This document shows positions 25,390-33,470 of a DNA stretch of 58,509 bases, one piece after another. The stretch is from CAZOWW01 sp964583765 (GTDB taxonomy: Bacteria > Actinomycetota > Actinomycetes > Actinomycetales > Kineosporiaceae), in assembly GCA_964583765.1 (NCBI GenBank), contig CAZOWW010000020.1, forward strand, positions 1 through 58,509. The letters run 5' to 3'. How positions within the stretch are numbered: the first letter of the stretch is position 1; the number at the start of each line of letters is the position of its first letter. Made by a program: the position numbers and the translations under genes. Under the pieces are notes generated by a model, which did not search any database, was not told the origin of the DNA, and saw only the letters and a program-made list of their open reading frames with translations.

Positions 25390-26961
25390 ATGAACAAGAC
25401 TCTTGCTCGGATCGCGACGTACGGCGCTGTGGCCGGGCTCGTGCTCGGCGGCGCCGTGGCCGGCGCGAACTCTGCCTCGGCCGCCACCGGTGCGGCCATC
25501 GCCCCGGCCTCCGGTACCGCCAACGACCTCTGGAACCTGAAGATCTCGCAGGCCTGCTCCGCGGGCGCGACCAACTTCGCCGCGACCATCGACTCGACCG
25601 TGACCGGCTGGACGGGCATCCAGCTCGTCGGCAACACCCCGATCGCCACCCTCGGTGACCTGGTCAACACCGGTGCCCCGATCTCGGACTCGCTGGCCGG
25701 CATCGCCTCGGCGAACGGCCTGACCCTGGCCACGGGCGCCTACACGATCACCGGTAAGTGCCAGAACGCCCTGGGTACCACCCAGTACGACAGCTTCACC
25801 GGCACGCTGAACATCACCGCCGGCTCGCCGGCCACGTTCACCTACGCGGCTCCGGTGGGCGTCGCCTCCACCACCACGCTCGCCGCCTCCGCCACCACCG
25901 TGGTGGCTGGCACCCAGGTGACCTTCACGTCGACCACCACCTCGACCGCCACCGTCGCCGGCACCGTGAACTTCCTCGACGGCACCACGGTGCTGAACGC
26001 CAGCCCGATCACCGTCAGCGGTGGCGTGGCCAGCTACGCGACCACGTCGCTCACGGCCGGCTCGCACTCGATCACCGCGGTGTTCCTGCCGACCAACCCG
26101 GTCAACATCGCGACCTCCACCTCGGCGGCCACAGTCGTCTCGGTGAACGCCCCGGCGCAGACGACCACCACCGTGCTGTCGTCCACCCCGGCCGCGCCGA
26201 CCACCGCCGACGTGGTCAGCCTCACCGCCACCCTGACCCCGGCCACCGCCGCGGGTACGGTCACCTTCACCGAGACCACCGGCGGCGGCAACACCGTCGT
26301 CGGTAGCTCCCCGGTGTCCGGCGGTACCGCCGCGATCTCGCTGGCCAACCTGACCGCCGGTGCGCACAGCTACACCGCGCACTTCGCCCCGACCAACCCG
26401 GCCAACTACGTGGCGTCCAACGCGTCCGCGATCACCGTGAACGTCACCGCGTTCGCCGGCGTCACCGCGAGCGAGAACATCACCACCACGGTCGCCACCG
26501 GCACGCTGACCATCACGGCCGGCACCGGCACGGTGGACCTGGGCACCCCGGTCCTCAACGCGGCGAACACCCTGCTGATCACCGCGCCGAAGGACATCAA
26601 CACCGTCACGGTCACCGACACCCGCGCCGGGAACGTCGGCTACACGGTCAGCGGCGTCGTGGGTGACTTCACCAGCGGCACCGGCAACCGCATCAACAGC
26701 GAGAACCTGGGCTGGACCCCCCGCGTCGTCGCGGCCCCGGCCCCGCTCGCCATCACCGCCGGTCCGGTCGTCGCCCCCGGCGCCGGTGTCGCGGTGGGTG
26801 CCTCGACGGGCGCCGGTCTCAAGACCGCGCGCACCCTCGCCACCGCGGCTTCGGGCGGTTCGGTCGGCACGGCGCAGTTGAGCGCCAGCCTGGTTCTGCA
26901 GGCGCCGACCTCGACCCAGGCCGGCACGTACAACACCACCCTCACCCTGACCGCCATCTGA
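25390..26961 (+). CDS. Secreted WxL-like surface protein with two-Cys module and two Ig-like repeats
   Basis: 523 aa. Signal peptide 1-32 (AVAGLVLGGAVAGANSASA). Residues 36-145 are the locus-specific two-Cys module (ACSAGATN ... GKCQNALGTTQYDSFTG). Residues 157-255 and 258-355 are bacterial Ig-like repeats (VAGTVNFLDGTTVLN, TAAGTVTFTETTGGG). Residues 360-523 resemble a WxL domain: TVTDTRAGNVGYTVSGVVGD, INSENLGWTPRV, and a terminal strand ending STQAGTYNTTLTLTAI. WxL domains of Firmicutes bind peptidoglycan non-covalently and pair with DUF916 proteins, and such a protein is encoded next. The RBS is spaced farther than usual from the ATG (AGGAAGG about 13 bp upstream). Confidence 0.7.
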   Translation: MNKTLARIATYGAVAGLVLGGAVAGANSASAATGAAIAPASGTANDLWNLKISQACSAGATNFAATIDSTVTGWTGIQLVGNTPIATLGDLVNTGAPISDSLAGIASANGLTLATGAYTITGKCQNALGTTQYDSFTGTLNITAGSPATFTYAAPVGVASTTTLAASATTVVAGTQVTFTSTTTSTATVAGTVNFLDGTTVLNASPITVSGGVASYATTSLTAGSHSITAVFLPTNPVNIATSTSAATVVSVNAPAQTTTTVLSSTPAAPTTADVVSLTATLTPATAAGTVTFTETTGGGNTVVGSSPVSGGTAAISLANLTAGAHSYTAHFAPTNPANYVASNASAITVNVTAFAGVTASENITTTVATGTLTITAGTGTVDLGTPVLNAANTLLITAPKDINTVTVTDTRAGNVGYTVSGVVGDFTSGTGNRINSENLGWTPRVVAAPAPLAITAGPVVAPGAGVAVGASTGAGLKTARTLATAASGGSVGTAQLSASLVLQAPTSTQAGTYNTTLTLTAI

Positions 26962-27013
26962 TCAGGGTGATCGAAGGGTAGGCGCGCGGCCTCGTCAGCA
27001 GCCGCCTCACCCT

Positions 27014-27054
27014 GGCAGCGGGGAGGAGATCTCCCTCGGATCCTCCCCGCTGCC
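27014..27054 (+). terminator. Hairpin after the WxL-like gene
   Basis: Perfect 14-bp stem GGCAGCGGGGAGGA (27014-27027)/TCCTCCCCGCTGCC (27041-27054), 13-nt loop, 52 bp past the stop. It may attenuate transcription between the abundant surface protein and the downstream genes. Confidence 0.6.
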
Positions 27055-27135
27055 GCTCCGATCCTCGTCCCTCAGCGCGCCCCGGCCCCGGCCCGACCGG
27101 CGGGTGCGCCGTCCCGAGCCACGGCACCGGAACGG

Positions 27136-29514
27136 ATGACCATGACCCTGCCTCGCCCCTGCCGCACCACCCCTCCCCACCGCCGATCGACCGCTTCCCG
27201 CCTGCACCGCGGGCACCGGTTCGGCACCGCGGGCGTGCTCGTCCTGGCCCTGCTGACCTCTGTCGGTTCCCTGACCCTGACCGCATCCGCCGCCCGGTCC
27301 GCGACGGCCGGGGTGGAGCGCTCGGCGTACGTGCCCGGCACCGTGATCCAGGCGCTGGCCGCGGCCCCCGCCGGCACACTGAGCTCCGCCGGCACTCTGA
27401 GTTCTGCAGGCAACCCGACCGCCGCCGGTCGCCTGAGTTCGGCGGGTCCCTTGGGTTCGGCCGGCAGCACCGGGTCCGGGGTGGGGCAGGACTCGGGGCA
27501 ACGGGTCATCGGGGTTCGCCCCGCCGGGGCCCGGGCCGTGGACCGCCGGGTGAGCTGGACCTACCGCAATCTCAAGCCCGGCCAGACCTTCCTCGACCAC
27601 GTCGGGGTCGAGAACGTGAGCTACCAACCCGCACACGTGAGCGTCTACGCGGCTGACGCCTACAACACCGCCGAGGGCGGCTTCAGCGTCCTGCCCGCGG
27701 GCAAGCGCAGCACGGACGTCGGCCGCTGGGTCACGCTGGTCCGCAACGACGTCACCGTGCCGCCCCGCGCGACCATGATCATTCCATTCCGCCTCACGGT
27801 GCCCCGCAAGGTCGAACCGGGGGATCACGCCGGTGGGATCGTCGCCTCCCTGCGGTCGTTCGCCAAGGACAGCAAGGGCCACATCGTCACGATCGACCAG
27901 CGCGTGGGCACGCGGATCTACGCCCGCGTGGTCGGACCGCTGCAGCCGCGGATCGCGGTCGCCGGGATCAGTGCGCGCTACCTCGACTCCGGACTCCTCT
28001 CGGGTGCGGCCCGGGTGAGCTTCACCGTGCGCAACGAGGGCAACGTCCGCCTCATCGGCAAGCAGACCCTGCGCCTGAGCGATCTGTTCGGCAACAGCGT
28101 CCTCGCCCACGACGTGCCCGACCTGCCGGAACTGCTCCCGGGCAACTCGTTCACCTTCGAGGCGCACCTGCCCCGGCTGATCCCGATGGACTTCTACACC
28201 GCGCACGTGACCGTCGATCCGCAGTCCGTGATCGGCAATGTGGACCCTGCCCTGGACCAGGCCAACGGGGACGCCGGCTTCTGGGCGTTTTCCTGGGAGG
28301 TCGCCCTCGCCCTCGTGCTGCTCACCGGTGGGCTGGGGACCTGGTGGTACCTGCGTCGCCGTCGCCGGGGCGGCGGCACGATGCGTGCGCTCCCGGACGA
28401 CGGACCGGACGCTCCCGAGGTCGCCCGCGACCCCGGTCTGCCCCCGCCGGCCGCCACGACGAGCCGCGAGCCGGCGAGCGTGCGGGTGCGCCTCGGGGCG
28501 CCGTCCGGGCACCGCGGTGGTGCGGCCGGGGCCTGGGCAGGGTCCGGGTGGCTGCGGGCACGTCGGCCGGTGGCCGTTCTGGGCCTGCTGCTGGCCGGGC
28601 TCGCCGGAGCCGGGGCTCCCTGCGCCCAGGCGGCCGTCCGGGTTCCCGCCGCCGCGGTGAAGACCGGCAGCACCGCGAAGCCGCCGAGCACCGCGGTGAC
28701 GTTCATCCCGGCGACAGGCCTGGACATCTCCCCGCTCTACGCGGTCGTGCCCCGTCCCTGCCCGGCCAAGGGCACCAACGTCATCGGCACGCTCTTCGGC
28801 AAGGGCTTCCCGGCCGCGGGGGTCGTCGTGGTCGGGAACTCCGCCTCGACCGTCTCGCACACCACCTCGTTCGGGGTCCCCCTGCAGGACACCATGAGTG
28901 GCTTCGCCGCGGCGAGCGGTGCGCAACTGACCGGTGCGTACCGCCTCGTGGTCCGGTGCGTCGACCGGTTGGGCCTGCACACGTTCGCGTCCTTCTCCGG
29001 GGTGCTCACCTTCACCGATGCCAAGCACTTCACCGCGGGCTCCCCGGCCATGCCGCCGTCGGACGGGAGCATCCCGTACTCGTTCATCCAGAACAACGAC
29101 CCCGCGGGTGCACGGGCGATGGCGCGGGCCGCGAGCACCACCCCCACGCCCGTCCGGAAGCCCTCGCCCACCGTCCGCCGCTCGCCGTCGGCGAGCCCGG
29201 CCACCCGTTCCGGGGGGACGCCGCAAGCCTCGGGGGGCACCGCGCTCGGGCGAACGGCCACGACGGCATCCCCGGCCTCCGGTGACGGCACGCCCTGGGT
29301 GCCGGTGCTGGCGGTCTGCGCGATCGGGGTGGTGGCGCTGATGTTCCTCACCCGCAATGTCGGCACCGGTCCGAAGGCCGCCGGCACCGCCGCGCGCGCC
29401 ACGGGTGCCGGTGCGGGGACGAGGGACTCGAGTACGGGGGCGCGTGCCACAGGTGCCGGGGTCAAGGGCGCGGGCGCCGCGCGGGCCGCGGATCGCGGAA
29501 GGGGTTCCTTATGA
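27136..29514 (+). CDS. DUF916 (WxL-partner) membrane protein fused to a second two-Cys module unit
   Basis: 792 aa. Signal segment about 28-55. An Ala/Ser-rich repeat (TLSSAGTLSSAG) runs to residue 115. Residues 135-240 are the WxL peptidoglycan-domain family DUF916: VSWTYRNLKPGQTFLDHVGV, VYAADAYNTAEGGFSV, VTVPPRATMIIPFRLTVP, GDHAGGIVASL. Residues 250-365 are an Ig-like DUF3324-type domain and 386-405 a membrane helix with RRRRR stop-transfer. A cytoplasmic stretch follows, then a second signal-like helix (PVAVLGLLLAGLAGAGAPCA, 478-497), a two-Cys module (520-640; PCPAKGTN ... VRCVDRLGLH), a Ser/Thr/Pro stalk and a final helix (VPVLAVCAIGVVALMFL). It appears to be two secreted membrane proteins fused. 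The stop overlaps the next start. Confidence 0.75.
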   Translation: MTMTLPRPCRTTPPHRRSTASRLHRGHRFGTAGVLVLALLTSVGSLTLTASAARSATAGVERSAYVPGTVIQALAAAPAGTLSSAGTLSSAGNPTAAGRLSSAGPLGSAGSTGSGVGQDSGQRVIGVRPAGARAVDRRVSWTYRNLKPGQTFLDHVGVENVSYQPAHVSVYAADAYNTAEGGFSVLPAGKRSTDVGRWVTLVRNDVTVPPRATMIIPFRLTVPRKVEPGDHAGGIVASLRSFAKDSKGHIVTIDQRVGTRIYARVVGPLQPRIAVAGISARYLDSGLLSGAARVSFTVRNEGNVRLIGKQTLRLSDLFGNSVLAHDVPDLPELLPGNSFTFEAHLPRLIPMDFYTAHVTVDPQSVIGNVDPALDQANGDAGFWAFSWEVALALVLLTGGLGTWWYLRRRRRGGGTMRALPDDGPDAPEVARDPGLPPPAATTSREPASVRVRLGAPSGHRGGAAGAWAGSGWLRARRPVAVLGLLLAGLAGAGAPCAQAAVRVPAAAVKTGSTAKPPSTAVTFIPATGLDISPLYAVVPRPCPAKGTNVIGTLFGKGFPAAGVVVVGNSASTVSHTTSFGVPLQDTMSGFAAASGAQLTGAYRLVVRCVDRLGLHTFASFSGVLTFTDAKHFTAGSPAMPPSDGSIPYSFIQNNDPAGARAMARAASTTPTPVRKPSPTVRRSPSASPATRSGGTPQASGGTALGRTATTASPASGDGTPWVPVLAVCAIGVVALMFLTRNVGTGPKAAGTAARATGAGAGTRDSSTGARATGAGVKGAGAARAADRGRGSL

Positions 29515-31184
29515 GGGGGAAGGGGATTCCCCTGGGGGGCTCGGCAGGCGTGAGGCGGATCGTGGCCCGGGTGCGGGCAGCCGCCGGCGCTCGTGCCCCG
29601 CGGCGGGCGGGTGGTCGTCGCCCTTTCCGGGAGCTCCTGGTGCTGTTGGTGTTTGCCCTGGTGAGTTGCACCGCGGTGTTCACCGCGGTCGGTCCGGTGG
29701 CCGGGGCCGCCGATCTGCCGACCCTGGGCACGCTCACCTTCACCCCCGCCACCGGCACTGCGGTCGACCCGGTCTCGATGACCACGGTCTCCTCGGGGTC
29801 CGCCACCGGGTGCCCGGCCGGGAGCACCTATGTGCAGGCACTCGCGGTGGGTCCCGGGGGTTGGGCGACCGGGATCATCGTCCTGGGTGCCACCTCGGCC
29901 GGGGTGTCCACCTCCGGGGACTTCGGCGAGCCCCTGTCGGACAACTTCGCCGGCATCGCGAGCGCGAACGCGATCCAGATCCTCGCCGGGCGCTACGACA
30001 TCACGATGACCTGCCAGAACAGCCTCGGCACCACGAAGTACGGCGTGTTCACCGGCAGCCTGTGGTTCACCGACAGCACCCACTACCAGTCGACCGCGCC
30101 GGGGACCGCCACGACGACCTCGACCACCACCACCACGACGACGACCATCCCGGATATCACGACGACGACCACGACGATTCCGGGTAGCACGACCACGACG
30201 ACCTCGGGGAGCACGCCCATGCTGGGGACGCTGACCTTCGCCCAGCACAGCGGCACCGACATCGATCCGATCACGTTGCACACGGCATCCACGGGCACGC
30301 CGAAGGGTTGCCCGGCCGCGGCCACGAACATCTCGGGGATGCTCGTCGGACCGGGGGCCTGGGCGGACGGCGTGGTCGGGGTGCAGAACACCTCGGCCGG
30401 GGTGTCGAGCTCGGCGGACTTCGACGTCTACCTGGTCGACACCATGAACGGCATCGCCAGCGGAAACGGCCTGACGATCGTGGCCGGCCGGTACGACGTC
30501 ACCCTGCGGTGCCAGAACAACCTCGGCTCGCAGGTGTACGGGGTGTTCACGACGAGTCTGTGGTTCACCGATGCCACGCACTGGCAGGACGCCGATCCGA
30601 ACAACTCGCAGACGGTGACCCTGACCTCGGTCACGGTGGCCCCCGCCGACCGGGCCGATCTCGGGGCGGCGATCACGCTCACGGCCACGGTCACGCCGGC
30701 CACCGCCGCCGGGAGCATCCAGTTCCGTGAGCTGAGCAGCGGGAGCTACACCAGGATCGGGACGGCGGTGGCACTGAGCGGGGGAAGGGCCACGCTCACC
30801 CGTCGGGACTTCGCGTTCGGCCTGCACGAGTGGTCGGCGGTGTTCACCCCGAGCGACACCGCGGCCTACGCGTCCTCCACCTCCGGCGACGTGGTCTTCG
30901 TGGTGGCGCTCCCGTTACCGCCCCTGCCTCCGGCGGCGGCCGTGCTGACCGGGAGCCCGAAGGTCGGGGCGACCCTGCGCTGCCAGGGCGCGTTCCGCAA
31001 TGCGCGGTCGCTGGCCTATCAGTGGCTGCGGGACCGCACTCTGCTCGACAGCGCGACGAAGACCACGTACCGGGTGGCCGCGACGGACGTCAAGGCCCGG
31101 CTGCGCTGCCGGATCCTCGCCACGAACACCGGGGGAACGACGAGCCGCACCAGCCGCGCCACGGCCCTGGTGGTGGCCCGGTGA
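29511..31184 (+). CDS. Secreted protein with two copies of the two-Cys module and Ig-like domains
   Basis: 557 aa, ATGA overlap with the DUF916 gene. The N-terminal signal/anchor helix (ELLVLLVFALVSCTAVFTAV) lies behind 40 basic residues. Two two-Cys modules at 72-190 (GCPAGSTY ... MTCQNSLGTTKYGVFTGSLW) and 238-358 (GCPAAATN ... LRCQNNLGSQVYGVFTTSLW) are joined by a Thr-rich linker. An Ig-like repeat (367-467) follows. The C-terminal 80 residues are an actinobacterial Ig-type unit (VGATLRCQGAF, LAYQWLRDRTLLDSATKTTY, VKARLRCRILATNTGG). No C-terminal anchor. Probably the extracellular scaffold of the system. Function unknown. Confidence 0.7.
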   Translation: MRGKGIPLGGSAGVRRIVARVRAAAGARAPRRAGGRRPFRELLVLLVFALVSCTAVFTAVGPVAGAADLPTLGTLTFTPATGTAVDPVSMTTVSSGSATGCPAGSTYVQALAVGPGGWATGIIVLGATSAGVSTSGDFGEPLSDNFAGIASANAIQILAGRYDITMTCQNSLGTTKYGVFTGSLWFTDSTHYQSTAPGTATTTSTTTTTTTTIPDITTTTTTIPGSTTTTTSGSTPMLGTLTFAQHSGTDIDPITLHTASTGTPKGCPAAATNISGMLVGPGAWADGVVGVQNTSAGVSSSADFDVYLVDTMNGIASGNGLTIVAGRYDVTLRCQNNLGSQVYGVFTTSLWFTDATHWQDADPNNSQTVTLTSVTVAPADRADLGAAITLTATVTPATAAGSIQFRELSSGSYTRIGTAVALSGGRATLTRRDFAFGLHEWSAVFTPSDTAAYASSTSGDVVFVVALPLPPLPPAAAVLTGSPKVGATLRCQGAFRNARSLAYQWLRDRTLLDSATKTTYRVAATDVKARLRCRILATNTGGTTSRTSRATALVVAR

Positions 31185-32536
31185 GCGGAGCCGGCGAGCG
31201 GCGTCCCTCCGAACCGGTGGTGGATGTGACCGCTCCACGCCCTCGGGACGGGGCCACCGCGGACGACCTGGCCGCGGCTGAGGAGGGCCACGGCGCGTAC
31301 CGAGCGGGCCTCGCCGCCCACAGGGAGGGCGCCGGGACGGCCGTGCCGGCCGATCCCACCATCGAGTTGGGCGTGCTCCTCGACCCCCGGACAGGAGCCC
31401 AGGAGCCGGTGGGACGTCCCGGGCGGCACGCCGTGGGGCAGGGCGGGCTCGGCGTGGAGCGGGACGACGGGCCCAGCGTGTCGGTGGACGATCGGCTCAC
31501 CGTGGAACGGGACCGGCTCACCGTGGAACGGGACGACGGGCCCCGCGTGGAGCGGGACCGGCTCGCCGTGGAGCGGGACGACCGGCCGGGAGAACCCGGT
31601 GGACCCTCGGCTCCGGTTGCCGCCCCCGCCGCGGGGGATCCTCCCGATCTCGACGGGCCCGTCCCGGACGGATCGCGCAGGATCTTCGTGCCGGGCGCGG
31701 CGGTGACCCTCGTCGCCGTGCTGATGTTCACCTTCGTGCTGGACCTGCTCGTGATCGGGCCGGTGCGGCACGCCCGTGACCAGGACCTCGCCTTCGCGGA
31801 GCTGCGCAAGCAGATGGCCCTGGGGACGGCCGTGGTCAACGAGACGGACGATCGGGGACGGCTGGTCCCGCTCGGCACGCCCCTGGGGATCATTGAGATC
31901 CCGCAGCTGTCCCAACTGGGCGGGGGAACGCTGCGCGAGGTCTTCTTCGAGGGCACGACCTCCGGGGTGCTGATGTCGGGGCCGGGGCACCGGCGCGACA
32001 CGGTGCTGCCGGGGCAGGCGGGGATCAGCGTGATCATGGGCCGGCGCAGCGGCTACGGTGGCCCGTTCGCCGACCTGGGGCAACTCGCCCCGCGCCAGGT
32101 GTTCACCGTGGTGACCGGGCAGGGTCGCAGCGCCTACCGCGTGCTGGACGTGCGCCGGGCGGGCGACCCGTTGCCGGCGGCGCCGAAGGACGGGGCGGGG
32201 CGGCTGATCCTCGTGACCGCCACGGGCACCCCCTTCATCCCGACCGGTGCCCTGCGGGTGGACGCCGACCTGGTCACCCCCGCGCAGCCGTCGGGACCCC
32301 GTCCGCTGGCGCGGACCGGGATCCCGGCCGACGAGCAGGTGCTGCAGGGGGAGCCCTCGGCCTGGCTCCCGCTCGTGCTGTGGGGGCAGGTGCTCGTCCT
32401 GGCCGCGGGCCTGACCGCCTGGGTGCGGTACCGCTGGGGACGCTGGCAGACCTGGCTGGCCGCCCTGCCCCTGTTGCTGGCGCTGGGTGCCGCGGTCTCC
32501 GACCAGGTCGCCCGGCTGCTGCCGAACCTGCTGTGA
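31181..32536 (+). CDS. Sortase-fold membrane protein lacking catalytic His and Cys (pseudosortase)
   Basis: 451 aa from the GTG at 31181 (overlaps previous stop). The cytoplasmic N-terminus (about 165 aa) contains repeated RLTVERD/RLAVERDD units. Helix 170-195, sortase domain about 230-365, then two helices (396-414, 423-445). The domain keeps class-E-like landmarks: PLGIIEIPQL, GPGHRRDTVLPGQAGISVIM, GYGGPFADLGQL, LILVT, GALRVDADLV. In active sortases the segment before GGPF reads AGHRT with the catalytic His and the later strand reads LVTC; here they are GRRS (Arg288) and LVTA (Ala347). The conserved Arg (359) remains. Transpeptidase activity is therefore not expected; a binding or assembly role is inferred. 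Confidence 0.8.
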   Translation: MSGAGERRPSEPVVDVTAPRPRDGATADDLAAAEEGHGAYRAGLAAHREGAGTAVPADPTIELGVLLDPRTGAQEPVGRPGRHAVGQGGLGVERDDGPSVSVDDRLTVERDRLTVERDDGPRVERDRLAVERDDRPGEPGGPSAPVAAPAAGDPPDLDGPVPDGSRRIFVPGAAVTLVAVLMFTFVLDLLVIGPVRHARDQDLAFAELRKQMALGTAVVNETDDRGRLVPLGTPLGIIEIPQLSQLGGGTLREVFFEGTTSGVLMSGPGHRRDTVLPGQAGISVIMGRRSGYGGPFADLGQLAPRQVFTVVTGQGRSAYRVLDVRRAGDPLPAAPKDGAGRLILVTATGTPFIPTGALRVDADLVTPAQPSGPRPLARTGIPADEQVLQGEPSAWLPLVLWGQVLVLAAGLTAWVRYRWGRWQTWLAALPLLLALGAAVSDQVARLLPNLL

Positions 32537-32618
32537 CCACCGATCACCTCCGGGCAGTGGCGCCGGGAGACCACGGACGAGATCAGACCATGAGGGAGGA
32601 CTCCGAGGTGAGACGACC

Positions 32619-33470
32619 ATGACCACGACGACGGACGCGACGACGGTCGGTCCCGGTGCGGGGGCGACCTTTCCGGAACCGGGCGGTGCCGCCCAGCTCG
32701 CCGAACTGGACGCCCAGGAGGTCTCCGCCTGGTTCGGGGAGCACCAGGCCCTGGACCGGGTGTCGCTGACCATGTTCGCGGGACAGGTGACCGCACTGAT
32801 CGGACCTTCCGGTTGCGGCAAATCCACCTTTCTGCGGACACTCAACCGAATGCACGAACTGGTGCCCGGCGCCACGCTGGCCGGGCGCGTGCTGCTCGAC
32901 GGGCGTGATCTGTACGCCCGGGAGCGGCGCCTCACCGACGCCCGACGCCAGGTCGGCATGGTGTTCCAGAAGCCCAATCCCTTTCCGGCGATGTCGATCT
33001 ACGAGAACGTCGTGGCGGGGCTCAAGCTCACCGGAACCAAGGTCAGCTTGAACACGAAGGACGATCTGGTCGAGTCCTGCCTGATCAAGGCCGGCCTGTG
33101 GCGCGAGGTGCACGACCGTCTGCGTTCACCGGGTGGCGCGTTGTCCGGTGGGCAGCAGCAGCGCCTGTGCATCGCCCGTTCGCTGGCGGTACGCCCCCGC
33201 GTGTTGCTGATGGACGAGCCCTGCTCGGCGCTGGACCCCACGTCGACCCGCCGGATCGAGGAGACCATCCGCGAACTGGTCAGCGAGGTCACGATCGTGA
33301 TCGTCACGCACAACATGCAGCAGGCCGCCCGGGTCTCCGACCAGTGCGCCTTCTTCCTCGCCGAGGCGGGGACCCCCGGGGTGATCGTCGAGCACGGTCC
33401 CACCGATGCGATGTTCAGCCAGCCGCGGGACCCGCGGACCGCCGACTACGTGCAGGGGAGGTTCGGGTGA
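32619..33470 (+). CDS. pstB: Phosphate-type ABC transporter ATPase PstB
   Basis: 283 aa; ATG at 32619 is the first sensible start. All ABC motifs are intact: Walker A GPSGCGKST, PstB-type Q-loop VGMVFQKPNPFP followed by MSIYENV, signature LSGGQQQRLCIARSLA, Walker B VLLMDEPCSALDP, H-loop VTHNMQQAARVSD. Energises the PstC/PstA-PstS importer from the cytosol. Separated from pstCA by about 11 kb of surface-protein genes, an unusual distance. The stop overlaps the GTG of the lytic transglycosylase gene. Confidence 0.95.
   Translation: MTTTTDATTVGPGAGATFPEPGGAAQLAELDAQEVSAWFGEHQALDRVSLTMFAGQVTALIGPSGCGKSTFLRTLNRMHELVPGATLAGRVLLDGRDLYARERRLTDARRQVGMVFQKPNPFPAMSIYENVVAGLKLTGTKVSLNTKDDLVESCLIKAGLWREVHDRLRSPGGALSGGQQQRLCIARSLAVRPRVLLMDEPCSALDPTSTRRIEETIRELVSEVTIVIVTHNMQQAARVSDQCAFFLAEAGTPGVIVEHGPTDAMFSQPRDPRTADYVQGRFG

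Noticed and set aside
31181..32536. Active housekeeping sortase
   Set aside because: Catalytic His and Cys positions read Arg and Ala, and no LPxTG-like substrate was seen in the neighbouring surface proteins.
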